This document shows positions 1 to 9,850 of a stretch of 64,000 nt of DNA, in pieces. Under the pieces are notes generated by a model. The model was not told the origin of the DNA. It did no database searches and was given only the letters and a program-made list of their open reading frames with translations. This DNA is from Linyphia triangularis (taxonomy: Eukaryota; Arthropoda; Arachnida; Araneae; Linyphiidae), in assembly GCA_963978545.1 (NCBI GenBank), contig OZ021730.1, forward strand, positions 8,005,796 to 8,069,795. Reading direction: 5' to 3'. How positions within the stretch are numbered: the stretch's first letter is position 1; each line of letters opens with the position of its first letter. Made by a program: the position numbers and the translations under genes.

Positions 1-2904
1 GCTTTTTGAGCCATCAGTAAAAATGGATTTGAAATGAGAAAAACTATTACGATGATCATAAAAGATACTTTTAAAAACAGTATCAGGGGTCTCAGACTTT
101 TTAAAATTTGAGAAAGTGTTAAAAATTGTAATTTCATGATGATGCCAAGGTGAAATGGAGAAAGTTAGAGGAATAACTCTAAAGTTATCCACCTGATGGA
201 ATGAGAGAATGTTTTTAACTCTTAATGAAAAAGATGGTATAAAAGATGGTCGTGCATTAAAAATTCTTTCATATGATGGGTTAAAAATATGATCGTAAAG
301 TGGATGTAAAGGATTAGATTTTATTTTAAAATACATATTCAAAATAAGCTTATCTCGTCTCAGTCCCAGAGAGGGTTCCAAACACAAAGTGTACAAACTC
401 TTAACCGGTGATGTACGGAATGCTCCTGATGCAATCCTCATACCATGATGGTGAACAGGATCCAGGAGCATCAAAGCCGATTTTCTGGCTGATCCATACA
501 CCACCGAGCCGTAGTCAAGCTTAGAACGGACAAGGCATCTGTAAACCCTCAACATGGAGGTAGTGTCCGCACCCCAGGAAGTGTTTGAGAGAACTTTCAG
601 AAGGTTTAAGATCTTATTACATTTAATTTTTAATAGCTTGATATGGGGCAAGAAGGTGAGCTTGGAATCGAAAGTGACACCCAGAAATTTTGTCTCCGGG
701 ACAATTGGAATTTTAGTACCATTTAAGTATATTTCTGGATGTTCGTGTAGCTCACGTCTTCTGCAGAAGTGCATAGCAATAGTTTTTTCTGCAGAAAAAG
801 TAAACCCATTGCAGTTTGCCCAGTCGGTAACTCTTCTGATAGCAAGTTGTAATTGTCTCTCAATCAGTGACATGTTTGTTGAGGCGCACATCATCTGAAA
901 GTCATCGACAAATAAGGTACCAGACACTGCAGGTGGAAGGCAGGTCAGTATGTCGTTGACTTTTATGATGAAAAGGGCGCAACTCAACACACTACCCTGG
1001 GGAACACCTTGTTCCTGAATAAATTCAGCAGATAAGGTTGAACCGATTCGCACTTGGAAGGTTCTGCGTCCAAGAAAGTTCTTAATAAATAACGGCAGAT
1101 TTCCCCGGAGGCCTAGATTATATAGGTCTCTGAGGATTCCATACCTCCAAGCACGATCGTAAGCTTTCTCCATGTCAAAGAACACAGATACCAAATGGTT
1201 CTTCTTGACGAAGGCCTCTCGAATTGATGTTTCGAGAAGAAGGAGATTGTCAATTGTACTACGACCTTTACGAAACCCACTCTGGAAGCGAGAGAGATAA
1301 TTGTTGCATTCTAGATAAAAGAGAAGCCGAGCATTTACCATTTTTTCCAATAGCTTACAAAAGCAGCTAGTTAGAGCTATTGGACGATAACCAGAGGGAT
1401 TCTTTGGATCCTTGTTAGGTTTAACTATCGGAATTACAAGAGCACGCTGCCAAGTAGATGGAAAAACGTCACCACGCCAGATGCGGTTGAATAATTTCAA
1501 TATAAGCTTGAGCTGGAGTGGCTGAAGATGTTTGAACATATTATAATGTAAATCATCTGGCCCGACAGCAGAATTGTGGGTGCCAGATAAAGCCCTTAAC
1601 AATTCAGCCATGGAAAATTCAGAATTGTAATCTTCCGTAGAAGAGGAAGTAAAATTCAATTTCGTTCTCTCAGCTCGAAGCTTATATGATGCAAACGGCT
1701 CTTTGTAATTTGAATTGCTCGATACCTTGGCGAAAGCGTCGGCAAGGGTATCGGCAATGTCCTTAGGGTCTGAAACAACGCCTTGGTCATTCTCTAAGAT
1801 GGAAATAGAGAGATTAGGATATCGACCTTTGATCTTATTGACTTTGTTCCAGACCCTTTTTGAGGATGTTGCAGAAGTTATGGTACTAACGTAACTCTGC
1901 CAAGAATCCCTCTGGCTCCGTCTACGAATGCTACGGGCCTCGGCTCGGGCACGCTTGAAACATATGAGGTTAGACTGGGTGGGGCACCGGCGAAAAGTAC
2001 CCCAAGCCCTCCTCTGTTTCTTATGTGCCATTTTGCAGTCGTGGTTCCACCACGGCTTTGGTATTCTCGGTAGATTAGTCGATGTAACGGGGATGGAAAG
2101 GTGAGCAGCTTCCAATATAGCTTGTGTAACGGAGTTAATAGCATCATCAATGTCATCTTGGTCCACCATCTCGTGTGTTAATTGAAGAACAGATGAGTAG
2201 CGTTCCCAATCCGCTGCCTCAAATATAAAACGAGGAGGACGAAAGTGAGGAACACTATTTATTGAGGACTCAAGATAAATTGGAAAGTGATCACTATGGT
2301 AAGGATCACTTCCCACGTGAAAACTGAAAAGTGAGAAAAGAGATGGTGAACACAAGATCAAATCGATGGCATGAAAAGTTCTCGATGGGGTATGGAAGTA
2401 GGTGGGTTGCCCATTGTTCAGAAGACAAAGATTTTGATCTTCCATGAATCTTTCAACTTGCCTACCACGAAGGTTTAAATCTGGGCTACCCCAAAGAGGA
2501 CTATGTCCATTAAAATCCCCCATTATAATAAAGGGGGCTGGAAGCTGATCACAAAGCCTGTCTAAGTCTGTTTGTCGGATATTATGATTAGGAGGGAGAT
2601 ATATTGAACATACTGTTATCAGGTGGTTTTGCACTGCGACTCTAACAGCAACAGCTTGTAGGTTAGTTGTGAGCGATAGCGGGGTGGATGGATTGCTATT
2701 TGATGTAAATATAGCAACACCACCGCTAGCTCTGTCGCTGTTGACATAGTCCTTGCGAAGAGGACTATACCCCCTTACAAGAGAGCTCTGAAAGGGCTTC
2801 AAGAGCGTCTCTTGCAGACAGAAACAGACAGGTTTGTATTCATCGACGAGAAGTTTAATATCTACCGAATTGTGGTGGAAACCTCGACAATTCCAGGAAA
2901 GGAG
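1..2904 (-). CDS. LINE A ORF2: endonuclease-reverse transcriptase-RNase H (partial)
   Basis: Replication enzyme of LINE A: nicks the target and copies the RNA there. Visible in order: AP-like endonuclease (SWNCRGF, QETLLK, MGDFNGHSPLWGS, SDHFP), reverse transcriptase (YRPIALTSC, SVFFDMEKAYDR, QGVPQGSVLSC, active-site FVDDFQ), and the first RNase H motif TDGSK at the window edge. I read no stop in frame from about 2904 to base 1. There is no ATG in front of the conserved LSWNC start; the frame runs LLSWNC directly behind the ORF1 stop at 2913, so initiation may be non-AUG or the start may be lost. The coordinate given is the first conserved leucine. Confidence 0.88.
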
Positions 2905-2912
2905 ATGGAATT

Positions 2913-4289
2913 TTAGGATGTTATATTGTCAGATCCCCGTTCCTTTGACCTCCTCCTTGGTTGGAGATTAGGAGGGGTCTCGAGCCCTAACTCAACATCC
3001 ATGTCCCCGGTGTCCGAAAGGCCTGATATGGCCTCTTCATCTGATAAGGATTCAGGTTTATATGAAAACTTTGGCTGCTTGGATGTTAAATAGCTATTAA
3101 GGACTGAGTCAGGGTTTAATTTTATTTTAGAGAAGACTTTTTGTTTCAAGGCTTCTCCAGGTTTGGTTATTTTATTTACTTCAGTTTTTTTGGTAGTAGA
3201 GTTCTTTAAGATATTTTTTGGTTTGCTTTTAGTAGTTGTATTTACTGGTTTAGAGGCTAATTGAATTGGATCAGTTTGAGATGAGGATGCGTTAGACTGC
3301 GATTGTGGTATAAAATATTTTAGAAGGTTTTCAGTTGTTAAGGTTTGGTTTGTAGGGATAGATATTTGTGTTTGTATAGCTATTTCTGTTTTGCAAGATG
3401 TTGTAGCTATTGAGTAAGTTTTTTCTTTTTGTTCTGGAAAGAGTTGTTTGAACATGGTTTTGGCTTCGGGATATGTGATATTGTTATTTGCTTTTAGTTC
3501 TTGAATTTTCTTTTCTTGTTTCCATATATTACAGTTTCTGGAGTAGGATGGGTGCGATCCTTCACAGTTTACACATACAGGTTTATCGTGGCAGCCCTCA
3601 CTAGGATGTTCCGTGCTGCCACATGTTGCACATGTTTCAATTTTCGCTCTGCAGGTGTTCCTTGAGTGACCAAACTTTTGGCACTTGAAACACCGCAGAG
3701 GATTTGGGATGTATGGTCGAACATGGCAGTTTAAGTAACCTGCTGTGATTCTTTTGGGAAGGTCTGGGCTATTGAACGTTAAGATTACATGCTTAGTTTT
3801 AATGATATTTCCCTCTCTTTTGATGGTTATTCTTTTTGCACTTGTAACTCCCTGGGGTGACAGTTCTTGTGTCAATTCAGAGTCGTCTACATGAAGTAGA
3901 TCAGACTCTGAAATAACCCCTTGCGAGTAGTTCAGAGATTTATGGGGAGTTACAAGGACTGCTATATTGGCTATTGATGTAGTGTTGAGGAGATAGTGGG
4001 ATTGTCTTGAGTCTATTGTTTGTACAAGTAGATCACCAGAGCGTAGTTTTTTTATGTTTTTTGGATCGCTACCACATATTCCTTTTATTGCTTTTTGAAT
4101 TAAGAATGGAGATGAATTAGCTAATTGGTCAGAATCGGAATGTATAATAAGAAAGGATGGTAAATCAGATGGAATAGTAAGTTTCTTTGGTAAAGTTGAG
4201 CTGTCAATTGTTTCAATATTACGTTTTGAGTTCATTGTCTGGGGAATTAGGCCTCCCGTGGGGCTGGAGAGAGAAGAAGAAGCCATCAT
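2913..4289 (-). CDS. LINE A ORF1: zinc-knuckle nucleic-acid-binding protein
   Basis: 458-residue gag-like protein that packages LINE RNA. An N-terminal polar stretch is followed by the conserved region with GVISESDL and GYLNCHVRPYIPNPLRCFKC, then three zinc knuckles around residues 198-255: CFKCQKFGHSRNTC and CATCGSTEHPSEGC (both CX2CX4HX4C) and CVNCEGSHPSYSRNC (CX2CX3HX6C). The C-terminal third is Lys/Ser/Thr-rich and ends in an acidic GDMDVELG motif and an Arg-rich tail. Start chosen at the ATGATG opposite 4284-4289, at the conserved start of the family. An upstream overlapping frame (4219-4569) covers this start in another phase. Confidence 0.9.
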   Translation of the reverse strand: MMASSSLSSPTGGLIPQTMNSKRNIETIDSSTLPKKLTIPSDLPSFLIIHSDSDQLANSSPFLIQKAIKGICGSDPKNIKKLRSGDLLVQTIDSRQSHYLLNTTSIANIAVLVTPHKSLNYSQGVISESDLLHVDDSELTQELSPQGVTSAKRITIKREGNIIKTKHVILTFNSPDLPKRITAGYLNCHVRPYIPNPLRCFKCQKFGHSRNTCRAKIETCATCGSTEHPSEGCHDKPVCVNCEGSHPSYSRNCNIWKQEKKIQELKANNNITYPEAKTMFKQLFPEQKEKTYSIATTSCKTEIAIQTQISIPTNQTLTTENLLKYFIPQSQSNASSSQTDPIQLASKPVNTTTKSKPKNILKNSTTKKTEVNKITKPGEALKQKVFSKIKLNPDSVLNSYLTSKQPKFSYKPESLSDEEAISGLSDTGDMDVELGLETPPNLQPRRRSKERGSDNITS

Positions 4290-4569
4290 AAAATAAATTA
4301 AAGAGAAGTTCGGACACTAGAATCCCACCCACCATGGAGTCCTCAATATCAGGGATAGTGCACACCGGCAAGCAACAAAAACCAAGAAAAGAAAAAAATA
4401 GTAACTGAACTGTTACGCACGGCATAACACTATCAGGTTCTCTAGTGTCTATACGCGACCGGCTCGTCCCTGTAGATGTCTCCACCCTTAACGAGATTCC
4501 CAGTAGACGAGCCGGTCGCTTGATCCCAAGCCGCCGACGAAGTCGGACGACCAGCCGATTGATGCACAT
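4219..4569 (-). CDS. LINE A upstream ORF, extended form (candidate)
   Basis: ATG-initiated frame in the LINE 5'UTR. It begins MCINRLVVRLRRRLGIKR and stays open through the shared 5'UTR region (44 codons in B, C and D). In A the stop seen in the other copies is lost, so the frame runs on and overlaps the ORF1 start in another phase. The product would be small and arginine-rich. No domain is recognised. It may be a real peptide, a translational regulator, or chance openness of a conserved structured 5'UTR. Confidence 0.3.
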   Translation of the reverse strand: MCINRLVVRLRRRLGIKRPARLLGISLRVETSTGTSRSRIDTREPDSVMPCVTVQLLFFSFLGFCCLPVCTIPDIEDSMVGGILVSELLFNLFYDGFFFSLQPHGRPNSPDNELKT

Positions 4570-4925
4570 GGGACCAATGTACACCTCCCGTTTATCTGAA
4601 GCAAGGGCCAAAGTAGTGTATTGAGACAGTATGTCGTCCCTCAACTACCAGGATCCCCCTTTCCAGGGACACGGGTCTCCACGCACGGCAAACACGTGGG
4701 TGATATAATCCCCGAGAGAAGCTGATAGCAACAGAGCGGCACAAAGCTTCTCAAGGGGAGCCCTCACCTCTGAAGAGGTAACCACAATGAGGGAAAGAAG
4801 AGAAAACAAACGATAAATATAAAACCCAAAATGAGAAGGTACAAACAGACGAAGGGTTAGATCACTAGGGCACCTCGGGGTTGTGAAGCCCGTGTTTACT
4901 TATAGAAAGTAAACCCCCTGAGGGG
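4290..4925 (-). promoter_or_regulatory. LINE A 5'UTR with structured 5' end
   Basis: Non-LTR elements of this group normally carry an internal promoter here; that is family knowledge, and no promoter motif is identified. Visible structure: at the extreme 5' end, CCCCTCAGGGG, then a stem of GTTTACTT with AAGTAAAC; further in, a 14-bp inverted repeat GCGACCGGCTCGTC/GACGAGCCGGTCGC spanning about 4454-4520. The same features recur in B, C and D. Confidence 0.7.
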
Positions 4926-5316
4926 CTTGTTCATCAGTATTTTGGTGCTAATGCTCTTATGGTACCTGACCATTTTCGAAAACTTATGAGTTATTTAAAA
5001 ACCAACCTTAACTATTAAGAAAGTTACAAAAATACTAGTTTTCCATATTGTAGTTGTATTATTATTTTCAAATTGATGGATTCAGTTTGAATAGTACTTT
5101 CTTATGGTCCATGGCATGGAATATAAAGGTTGTATATTAAAAACAATTAGTAAATTTTTTTGTTTTACAATTATTAATAATATAAATTTATTGATATATA
5201 TATTCTTCACATAAGAAAACTTTCCAATATAATTAATTGGTTGGAACCAAACAAAAACTTACTACCAACACTTTAGTTTCCTGCTATTAAAAATCCGGGG
5301 GGGGGGGGCTATATTT
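4926..5316. other. AT-rich spacer with poly-G run
   Basis: Non-coding, AT-rich. No feature is recognised except a run of 12 G at about 5297-5308, just before the likely splice acceptor of the next gene remnant. Confidence 0.6.
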
Positions 5317-5330
5317 CAGGTCAGAACGAG

Positions 5331-5390
5331 TTGGTTGGTTGGGGTTTTATGTCGCAAGAGCTACACAAGGGCTATACTGCGCCAACAGGT
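5331..5390 (-). mobile_element. 60-bp LINE 3'-end insertion
   Basis: Extremely 5'-truncated LINE copy holding only the terminal 3' module, seen from the + strand as CCAA-tail complement, then a GTCGCA...TGCGCC hairpin remnant. It is flanked by CAGGTCAGAACGAG (5317-5330) and CAGGTCAGGACGAG (5391-5404), a 14-bp TSD with one mismatch. It lies at the 5' end of a coding exon. Confidence 0.85.
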
Positions 5391-6690
5391 CAGGTCAGGA
5401 CGAGAGAGCTATGGTGAGAGCTGTTGGCTATGTTCAAGTGAAAAGGGACGGAAAATTTTGCACTGTCAAAGCAAGGGTGGCGCCTGAACACCGCATCCGA
5501 GACAAAGCTTACAATGTTACGCTTTTATGTGATCAACTTGATGAAAATATTATTTCAGTTCAATGTCATGACTGCGCAGCTTCTTTAGGTAAGATTAATT
5601 TTGAAATTATTTCTTAAAAACGTTAAAATCAATCTTATCCTAAGATACCAACTGCTCTTTTGTAACGAATATTGGATTTGATTTGTAGTTCAAAAAATTA
5701 AGTTTAAAGCTCAGCATTTTGCTACCTTTCTTCAATGCCATACACGATCTCTCATTAAAAATAAAATTATAAAATATGTGAAAAACAATTTGTTTCTAAT
5801 TCATTACCTATTTAAATAATTAATATTAAATTTTAAATGTGCTATTCTTTAATGTTTGTAAATCACTAGTGACATTGCTTTTACAATACTAAACTTTTGT
5901 TTGATAAATAGTTTTTGAAAAAGTAAATGAACGTGTTTGCCAAATTGCCACATAGTGTATTTGGTTCAGATATATTCCTTCTTGGCACTAACTCTGGATG
6001 GACGAGTTAAACACTGAGCAGTTAAAAAAATTAGATATTTTTGACGGCAGGCAGAGAAATTTTTTTCTGCAACAAGTCCAGTCCGTCTTTTGTTTTACTG
6101 TTGGACAAGCCATTAATTATTGAAATGTATTGGTAGAAGAAACCATTTGCTAAATATGTCTTATAAAAGCCAATTTTCAGTTCAAAGTTACCAACAGTCT
6201 TTAATTTTATGTCAGTTACAGTTTTTAATTTTATGTAGCTCCTTATTAAAATTTTAGAAGAATTATAAATTTAATACATATTCAAAATAGTATATGTTTG
6301 TAGGAGGATGCAAGCATGCTATCGTTCTTATGGCATGATTTCATTGGCGGAGTGAAGAGCCTTCCGTTACATCAGTTTCTTGCTATTGGAAACCCTCTAA
6401 GCTATCAGCTGTTGGAAAGTCTTTACAAGTCTTGAAAGGGAAGACAATGGGGAAAAAGGAAACTGTTCCTTTAACTCCAAATAATGGAACTTTTTTTAAT
6501 GCTGTTTAGCAACAAAGCAAAACTTTAGGACTCAGTAACACTATGCTTACAAGTTACTATAAGAAATCTACAAATGTAATGGAATTATCAATTCATTTCT
6601 TAATATCGGAGTTTTTCCGGAATAAATTTGGAACGACATCCGATGAATTCCTTTCTTATATTAGCTCTAAAATATCTGAAGATTTGATTT
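5391..6690 (+). pseudogene. YqaJ/SWIM-like gene remnant, two exons
   Basis: Exon 1 (about 5391-5588) encodes VGYVQVKRDGKFCTVKARVA and ends CHDCAASLG. A canonical GTAAGA donor opens a 715-bp intron (5589-6303) closed by TTTGTAG. Exon 2 continues G-GCKHAIVLMA. The joined cysteines and histidine give CX2CX6CXH, a SWIM-like zinc-binding motif of the type I associate with arthropod proteins carrying a YqaJ-type nuclease domain. Exon 2 then has TGA at 6336-6338 where that family usually has Trp (MA*FHWRSEEPS), and TAG near 6509, so this copy is dead. The 3' end is cut by a LINE at about 6692. The family assignment is from memory of motif order and is moderately sure. Confidence 0.6.
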
Positions 6691-6691
6691 G

Positions 6692-7655
6692 ATTTTGGGG
6701 TTTTATGGCGGAGAGGCAACACAAGGGCCATGCTGCACCAAAACAAAAGATAAAAGAAACTAGGATGGAAGATGAATTATAAATATGATGAGAGGTGACA
6801 GAATATAATTTTAAAATGTTAAAAACACATTTCTAAAATAATGAAGATATTAATAAAGTTTTAAAAATGGATATGTTTAAAAAAGCTAGATGTGATTTAA
6901 ACCCCCGATTGATCTTAAGAATGCAAAAAGATTTGGATGGGGAGTTTCAATTTCAGTCTTAAAGTGGAAAGTTCAAGTCTTAAAGTGGTACTCTTAAAAA
7001 AAACCTAAGACGATGCAACTGAAACTTAGAACAAGAAATTAAAATATGAACTACTGAAAGATCGCAGACAGATATCGCAAACAGGTGGATCTTCTCCCAG
7101 CAATAGATGTCGATGCGTCAATCGGGTATGACCAACGCGCAGAATCTGTCCGACGCATTGGATTTACTGCCCATTTAAGATGATTTTTGATGAAATGAAG
7201 TTTGTTATTAACCTGCAAATCCCATGTTTCTTGACGTAATGATAATATGAACTTGTGAATTAAAGTCTTAATATCTTGGTAAGAAACTGGCTGCTGCAGC
7301 GGGATTTAAGCCGCTTTAGCAGCAGAATCAGCCAATTCATTTCCTGAAATTCCCATGTGACTAGGTACCCAGCAGAACAATATAGTAAATCCTTTCCTCT
7401 CAAGTGTGTGTAATTTTGACAAAGTGTCAAAAGCAAGTGGATGGCTATTGGTCTTAAATTGCTTCAAACTTGACAATAAGCTCAAACTGTCAGTATACAC
7501 ACAAAATTTGCAATTGTGGCAGAGTGAGATATGCAGCAGCGCACAAGAAATTGCTGTCATCTCAGAAGTGAAAACCGAGCAGGATTTACGAAGTGAAAAA
7601 GCGACTGTGGATGTGTCGGACACAGTAGCACAGCCAACACGTTCACCTGCTTTGG
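6692..7655 (-). mobile_element. LINE family 2 fragment (RNase H and 3' end)
   Basis: Minus-strand, 5'-truncated LINE distinct from A-F. The 3' module is at about 6698-6745 (GGCGGA...TGCACC, decayed). The open frame 7306-7623 gives RNase H motifs: VFTSEMTAIS, CVYTDSLSLLSSL and FCWVPSHMGISGNELADSAA. Frameshifts follow toward the C-terminus. A second copy at 42976-44387 is nearly collinear and has further sequence at its 5' side. A SINE sits at the 5' edge of this fragment. Confidence 0.8.
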
Positions 7656-7771
7656 TTGGTTGGTTGTTTTCAGATTATCTGGCGCCGTCAGCAACACGAG
7701 GGCTATAATGCGCCGAAGTATTCGTCATTAGACAAGTCAACATCTATTTACAAACACCCATGCCAACATGG
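7656..7771 (-). mobile_element. tRNA-derived SINE, 5'-truncated
   Basis: Minus orientation. The 3' tail GGTTGGTTGG and 3' module are at the left, and the body reads to the CATGGGTGTTTG complement; the tRNA head is missing. No TSD was found. Confidence 0.85.
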
Positions 7772-7960
7772 TACTATAAAGCAGTCTTCCCGTAACAAGT
7801 TCCAAATCGTCGTAAGAACTTCCCTCGCAAATCCTCTTATGGTGGTACGGCCAAGTCGGGAACTGTAGTGGAGATCGTGGAACGAGAACCTACTCGCCAA
7901 ATATCTGTAATTAAAAATGTTTTTAAATTTATTTGTTAATTACACTTTCTATTTCTCAAA
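7772..7960. other. Unassigned sequence before MADF-like exon
   Basis: No recognised feature. The last bases (TTTCTATTTCTCAAAG, then ATATCAG) could serve as a splice acceptor for the following coding stretch; this is inference. Confidence 0.35.
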
Positions 7961-8765
7961 GGGATATCAGTTGTTACAAGGTGGACAAGCATCAGAGATT
8001 CCTATATGAAGTGGAAGAAAAGAGAGAGAGAGAGGGGAAGAGAACTAGAACTGGAGCCTCCTCTAGAAAAAATTACATCTATGCAAATGAACTCTTCTTA
8101 AACAAGGTAACAGATCTAAATGAACCTGTTAGCTTCTTTGATGACAGTTTCAATGATGATGACGAAAATCTTCCAGAAACAGCAGTCATCCAGACCAAGA
8201 AAGGCAGCAAAAGGAAGAAGACACTGGACGAAGTGAAGTTGAGAAAGCTGTAAGCAATAGAAAACACCAATAAGCCCCTAAACCATCACATGTTTTTCCA
8301 ATCGTTACTGTGCCGACCAAACGGTGTAGTGGTTAGCGTGCTAGCTTCTAGACCGCGAAGTTACGGGTTCGAGTTAGGCATGGGTGTTTGTAAATGTATG
8401 TTGGCTTGTCAAATGACGAATGTTTCGGCGCATTATAGCCCTCGTGTTGCTGACGGCGCCAGATAATCTGAAAACAACCAACCAACCACCCACCCAACCA
8501 ATCGCTACTGCCTACTATTGAAAAACTAAGCACCGAACAAACACTTCGTTTTCAGAGTGAAGTTATTACCTCCTTGCAAAGGATAATTCAACCTCTACTC
8601 CAGCAACCCAACTTTTCTCAACTTCCATTTCATCTGATAGACAGCATGTCACACAGACCACAGTTATTTCAGGCTTACTTGCCTATTCCTTCGCAAAATG
8701 GATTATTACAAACCCCACCACATTATTACTCTGCATCTTCCACTCAAAATTCATCTATAAACTAA
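7961..8765 (+). pseudogene. MADF-BESS-type protein remnant, split by a SINE
   Basis: MADF-BESS proteins are sequence-specific DNA-binding regulators, expanded in arthropods. Here TRWTSIRDSYMKWKKRE (from about 7970) matches the MADF core but shifts phase at the (GA)n run 8021-8036 into TGASSRKNYIYANELFL, the usual C-terminal part of MADF. A TAA follows near 8251. Beyond it FFQSLL and, after the SINE, PTIEKLSTEQTLRFQSEV form a BESS-like motif. The C-terminus runs to a stop at 8763-8765. There is one frameshift, one stop and one insertion, so it is inactive. The N-terminus is not found and may lie in a missing upstream exon. Confidence 0.6.
8311..8498 (+). mobile_element. tRNA-derived SINE, full length
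   Basis: Plus orientation: head GCCGACCAAACGGTGTAGTG, B-box GGTTCGAGTT, 3' module GGCGCATTATAGCCCTCGTG and a CCAACC tail. TSD CAATCGTTACTG (8299-8310) / CAATCGCTACTG (8499-8510). It interrupts a BESS-like motif. Confidence 0.92.
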
Positions 8766-9150
8766 ATTTGTATTAAATTTAATTTTCATTACTATTTTTC
8801 CATAAAGTAATTTTGCTAATATTTAATAAATCATTTAATTTTAATAAAATATATTTCAATAAGTTTTAATTTAACAACAAGACTAATATACTTGATAATT
8901 TAAACTATGAATCATCTTATTTATGCATTAAAAATAATTCTGTTATGCGGTCAAACTTTCCCAACTAACGTAAAATAAATTTTCTCAAAATGGATATGCA
9001 TTGTTTTTTCCATAAAGTTTGTTTCATATGTTCTACAAGTATTTTTTCATTATTAAATCAAAATGTAATGTTTTATAAAGTCCACATAATGAATATTTCA
9101 TTTGTAATTAGATGACAAAAACCATACAAGCCGAATGAAATTTGAATAAC
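8766..9150. other. AT-rich non-coding spacer
   Basis: Strongly AT-rich. Nothing recognised. Confidence 0.6.
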
Positions 9151-9420
9151 TACGGGGTGGTCATAAAGAAACTTTGCCGAAATGTTCCGTTTATGGTTTT
9201 CGCTGCACTGAGCATTTTCCGAGAGAAAAAAGTAGGTGTTGCCAAAAATTTCGCGTTTCCGTAACTATAACCGTAACCATGAGCGCCATTTCGTTGCCAT
9301 TTACAGAATCTCGAGCTCATACCTCTGAATAACTATACCTGAAATCTTATCTCGATCTGTTGAATGGAACGTCCGCTAGAGGTCCATAAATCGGCAAAGT
9401 TTCTTTATGACCACCCTGTA
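9151..9420. mobile_element. Short TIR element (mariner-type MITE)
   Basis: 30-bp terminal inverted repeats at 9151-9180 and 9391-9420 (GGTGGTCATAAAGAAACTTT inside each) with a single mismatch and TA at both ends, total 270 bp. No transposase inside. TA ends and size suggest a non-autonomous Tc1/mariner derivative. Confidence 0.85.
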
Positions 9421-9432
9421 CTTTTTTTTTTT

Positions 9433-9850
9433 AAGTGCTCCTCCGATTTTTAGTGTCTGGTTTTTGCAGTCTGGAACATAATTTTTCCACCAACTCGTCG
9501 CAGCTCTCAATCGACATCCACAAGAAGTTGAAAATTTTTACCGTGTCTTCTCTTAACTGCGGGTAAAGACAGAAGAACATACCGAATGTCGATCGGCTCT
9601 TAACAATGGGTTGGTTGGTTGTTTTCAGATTATCTGGCGCCATCAGCAACACGAGGGCTATAATGCACCGAAACATTCGTCATTAGACAAGCCAACATAC
9701 ATTTACAAACACAAATGCCGAACACGGGAACTGGAACCAGCAACCTCGCGGTCTAGAAGCTAACACGCTAACCACTATATCGTTTGTTTGGCCTCTTAAC
9801 AATGGGATGAATCCCCATAGTGCGATTGATTCGATTCTTTTTCCTTCGAT
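9433..9850 (-). pseudogene. PIF/Harbinger-like transposase N-terminal fragment
   Basis: On the minus strand the frame reads GIHPIVKSRSTFGMFF, then CLYPQLREDTVKIFNFLWMS and ELVEKLCSRLQKPDTKNRRS, the layout of the N-terminal region of HARBI1/ALP1-type proteins (HPI..R...G.F..LY..LR.D...F..F.RMS...FDELL). It is split between GIHP and FGMFF by a SINE (9611-9792) and ends at the 9420 TIR element. The DDE nuclease core is absent. Confidence 0.6.
9611..9792 (-). mobile_element. tRNA-derived SINE, full length
   Basis: Minus orientation. TSD CTCTTAACAATGGG at 9597-9610 and 9793-9806, perfect over 14 bp. It is inserted in the Harbinger-like coding fragment. Confidence 0.92.

Larger units (their letters stand above)
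1..4925 (-). mobile_element. LINE A, I-group non-LTR retrotransposon, 3' part outside window
   Basis: Minus-strand LINE whose 5' terminus is at about 4925 (first bases CCCCTCAGGGGG, as in elements B-D). It has a 5'UTR, ORF1 and then ORF2; the window edge cuts it in the RNase H domain. Both ORFs are open as far as visible. RNase H behind the reverse transcriptase places it in the I group (I, R1, LOA, Ingi relatives). Its 5'UTR and ORF1 resemble those of B, C and D, but ORF2 shares many residues with element E, so it looks mosaic. The TSD cannot be checked because the 3' end is missing. Confidence 0.93.

Noticed and set aside
554..898. Plus-strand ORF of 114 codons and many similar ones over the LINEs
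   Set aside because: They are antisense shadows of ORF1 and ORF2; protein motifs are all on the other strand.
8314..8400. tRNA gene call at SINE heads
   Set aside because: The anticodon arm does not pair well and the sequence continues into the SINE body; these are SINE heads, not tRNA genes.
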